The notes under the pieces: model-generated
The model's database searches: none
What the model saw: the letters and a program-made list of their open reading frames with translations, nothing else
What the model was told of the DNA's origin: nothing
In this document: in pieces, positions 5,173 through 5,851 of the stretch
Position numbering within the stretch: the first letter of the stretch is position 1
Layout: each line of letters opens with the position of its first letter
Program-made: the position numbers and the translations under genes
NCBI GenBank assembly: GCA_025449515.1
Contig: JANWJI010000167.1
Location: 1-5,851 of the forward strand
Direction of reading: 5' to 3'
DNA length: 5,851 bases
Source of the DNA: Nitrososphaeraceae archaeon
Lineage (GTDB): Archaea > Thermoproteota > Nitrososphaeria > Nitrososphaerales > Nitrososphaeraceae

Positions 5173-5558
5173 TTAATTTCTTCTTTCTGCTGATTCGTTG
5201 TTTGATCTAAATTTTTTTACTGATTGTTTTGAACCAGCCTGTATTTACTGGTAAATTCTATTTCTCGATCTAATCTCCCTAATGAATCACCTGCTGGTCG
5301 CTAATTGTTATCAATGCAAATAATCACAATTCTGTCTAACATGTGATAATTGGAAAATATAAAGTACTGCTAGTTTACACAGATAGGGAAGGAGTCCGTA
5401 ATAAAATCCTGAATACCTCTTCTCTACCTATGTTGATGATCGTCTGTCTTCCAATTGATGTGATATCAAATCGAGTTGTCGTGATGTATTATTATAATTT
5501 ATGGTACAATTGACGAATATACCAATCCATACTAACAGTGAATTATCATGCCATACAT
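5173..5558. other. Non-coding gap with one inverted repeat
   Basis: This is AT-rich sequence downstream of the truncated cyclase fragment and upstream of the surface-protein promoter. It holds the inverted repeat at 5319-5351. A 44-codon minus-strand frame (5428-5562) starts with an ATG overlapping the cyclase stop by four bases (ATGA) but shows no recognisable domain. No tRNA or other RNA gene was seen. Confidence 0.45.
5319..5351. repeat. Inverted repeat AATAATCACA ... TGTGATAATT
   Basis: AATAATCACA (5319-5328) pairs with TGTGATAATT (5342-5351) at 9 of 10 positions across a 13-base spacer. It could be an operator for a dimeric regulator, or a weak hairpin in the tail of a transcript from the cyclase gene. 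No poly-T run follows on either strand. It is about 150 bases upstream of the surface-protein TATA box, far for a classical archaeal operator. Confidence 0.4.
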
Positions 5559-5851
5559 TCATAGTGTATCCAAGTCAATTTGTGAGCTTTTATCATATGC
5601 ATATTGAATAACAGCGGTTTCTCCAACATCCATACCAATTTTTACAGATAGTTTGGGATAATCATACTTATTTAATATTGGATTTATTCCGTATTTGACC
5701 ACATCTATTATCCATTTTGCATAACCAAATGCCTTGTCGCATGTTAGGTATCTATTTACGCCAAGACCAAAGAACGCGATAACAGCATCACCTACATATT
5801 TCAGAACATGGCCGTTATAAATTTCAACTACAGAGGTAATTTCGTGAGTAA
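5559..5851 (-). CDS. Class III adenylate/guanylate cyclase domain, 3' part, prematurely ended
   Basis: The frame is open from the window edge to a TGA at 5559-5561, giving 96 visible residues. Visible residues 11-28 read YNGHVLKYVGDAVIAFFG, the family's K-x-x-GD-[AS]-[VM]-x-A-x-F signature. The Asp after Gly is the second metal-binding residue, and the Lys is at the position associated with base recognition. PKLSVKIGMDVGETAVIQ (65-82) matches the next conserved block, usually [VI]-[RK]-[IV]-G-[IM]-[DH]-x-G. The chain then stops after SQIDLDTL. A complete domain continues with an LDxLGxxxNxAxxM-like helix carrying the residues that stabilise the transition state, plus another 50 or more residues. 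Those are absent, so this fragment probably cannot catalyse ATP or GTP cyclisation unless they are supplied elsewhere. It may be a decaying gene or a shortened regulatory form. The upstream half lies outside the window. Confidence 0.8.
   Translation of the reverse strand, partial: THEITSVVEIYNGHVLKYVGDAVIAFFGLGVNRYLTCDKAFGYAKWIIDVVKYGINPILNKYDYPKLSVKIGMDVGETAVIQYAYDKSSQIDLDTL

Overview
The window is AT-rich, sparsely coded DNA with long non-coding gaps. It most resembles a soil-type ammonia-oxidising archaeon (Thaumarchaeota/Nitrososphaeria, Nitrososphaera or Nitrosocosmicus-like). This assignment is inferred from several things: a PAC2-family proteasome-assembly-type protein, a class III nucleotide cyclase fragment of a style I associate with this group, an archaeal AbrB-like mini-regulator, secreted proteins with a C-terminal membrane anchor, TATA-like boxes just upstream of starts, and few Shine-Dalgarno sites. 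No rRNA or tRNA is present to confirm it.

Layout. Positions 1-546 (+) hold the 3' end of a low-complexity, probably extracellular Gly/Ser/Thr/Asn-rich protein. It opens with at least 12 copies of a 12-bp repeat encoding GSGT and continues into two copies of a 14-residue two-cysteine module. Positions 547-1125 show no gene. A small secreted or membrane protein lies at 1126-1377 (-). A creatininase-family metallohydrolase lies at 1959-2765 (+), transcribed divergently from it. Positions 2766-3197 hold no credible gene. A PAC2-family protein with a TTG start is at 3198-4040 (-). A gap follows to 4490. A signal-peptide plus C-terminal-anchor surface protein is at 4491-5123 (-). At the right edge (5559-5851, -) is the C-terminal part of a class III adenylate/guanylate cyclase domain that stops early.

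The most striking object is in the divergent intergenic region: a 277-bp element at 1528-1804 with 20-bp terminal inverted repeats (18/20 matching), flanked by a perfect 8-bp target-site duplication, TCAATATA. It encodes no transposase. Nearly all of it is filled by one reading frame for an AbrB/MazE/SpoVT-type DNA-binding protein, whose last codons and stop lie inside one terminal repeat. That frame has one in-frame TAA after codon 47, so this copy looks decayed. Each terminal repeat contains a palindrome centred on GTTAANTTAAC, and one copy sits at the putative promoter of the AbrB-like gene. The repeat could therefore be both a transposition end and an operator; that is a hypothesis, not something the sequence proves.

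The genes do not form an operon or an obvious common pathway. Strands alternate and gaps are large, so each is probably transcribed on its own.
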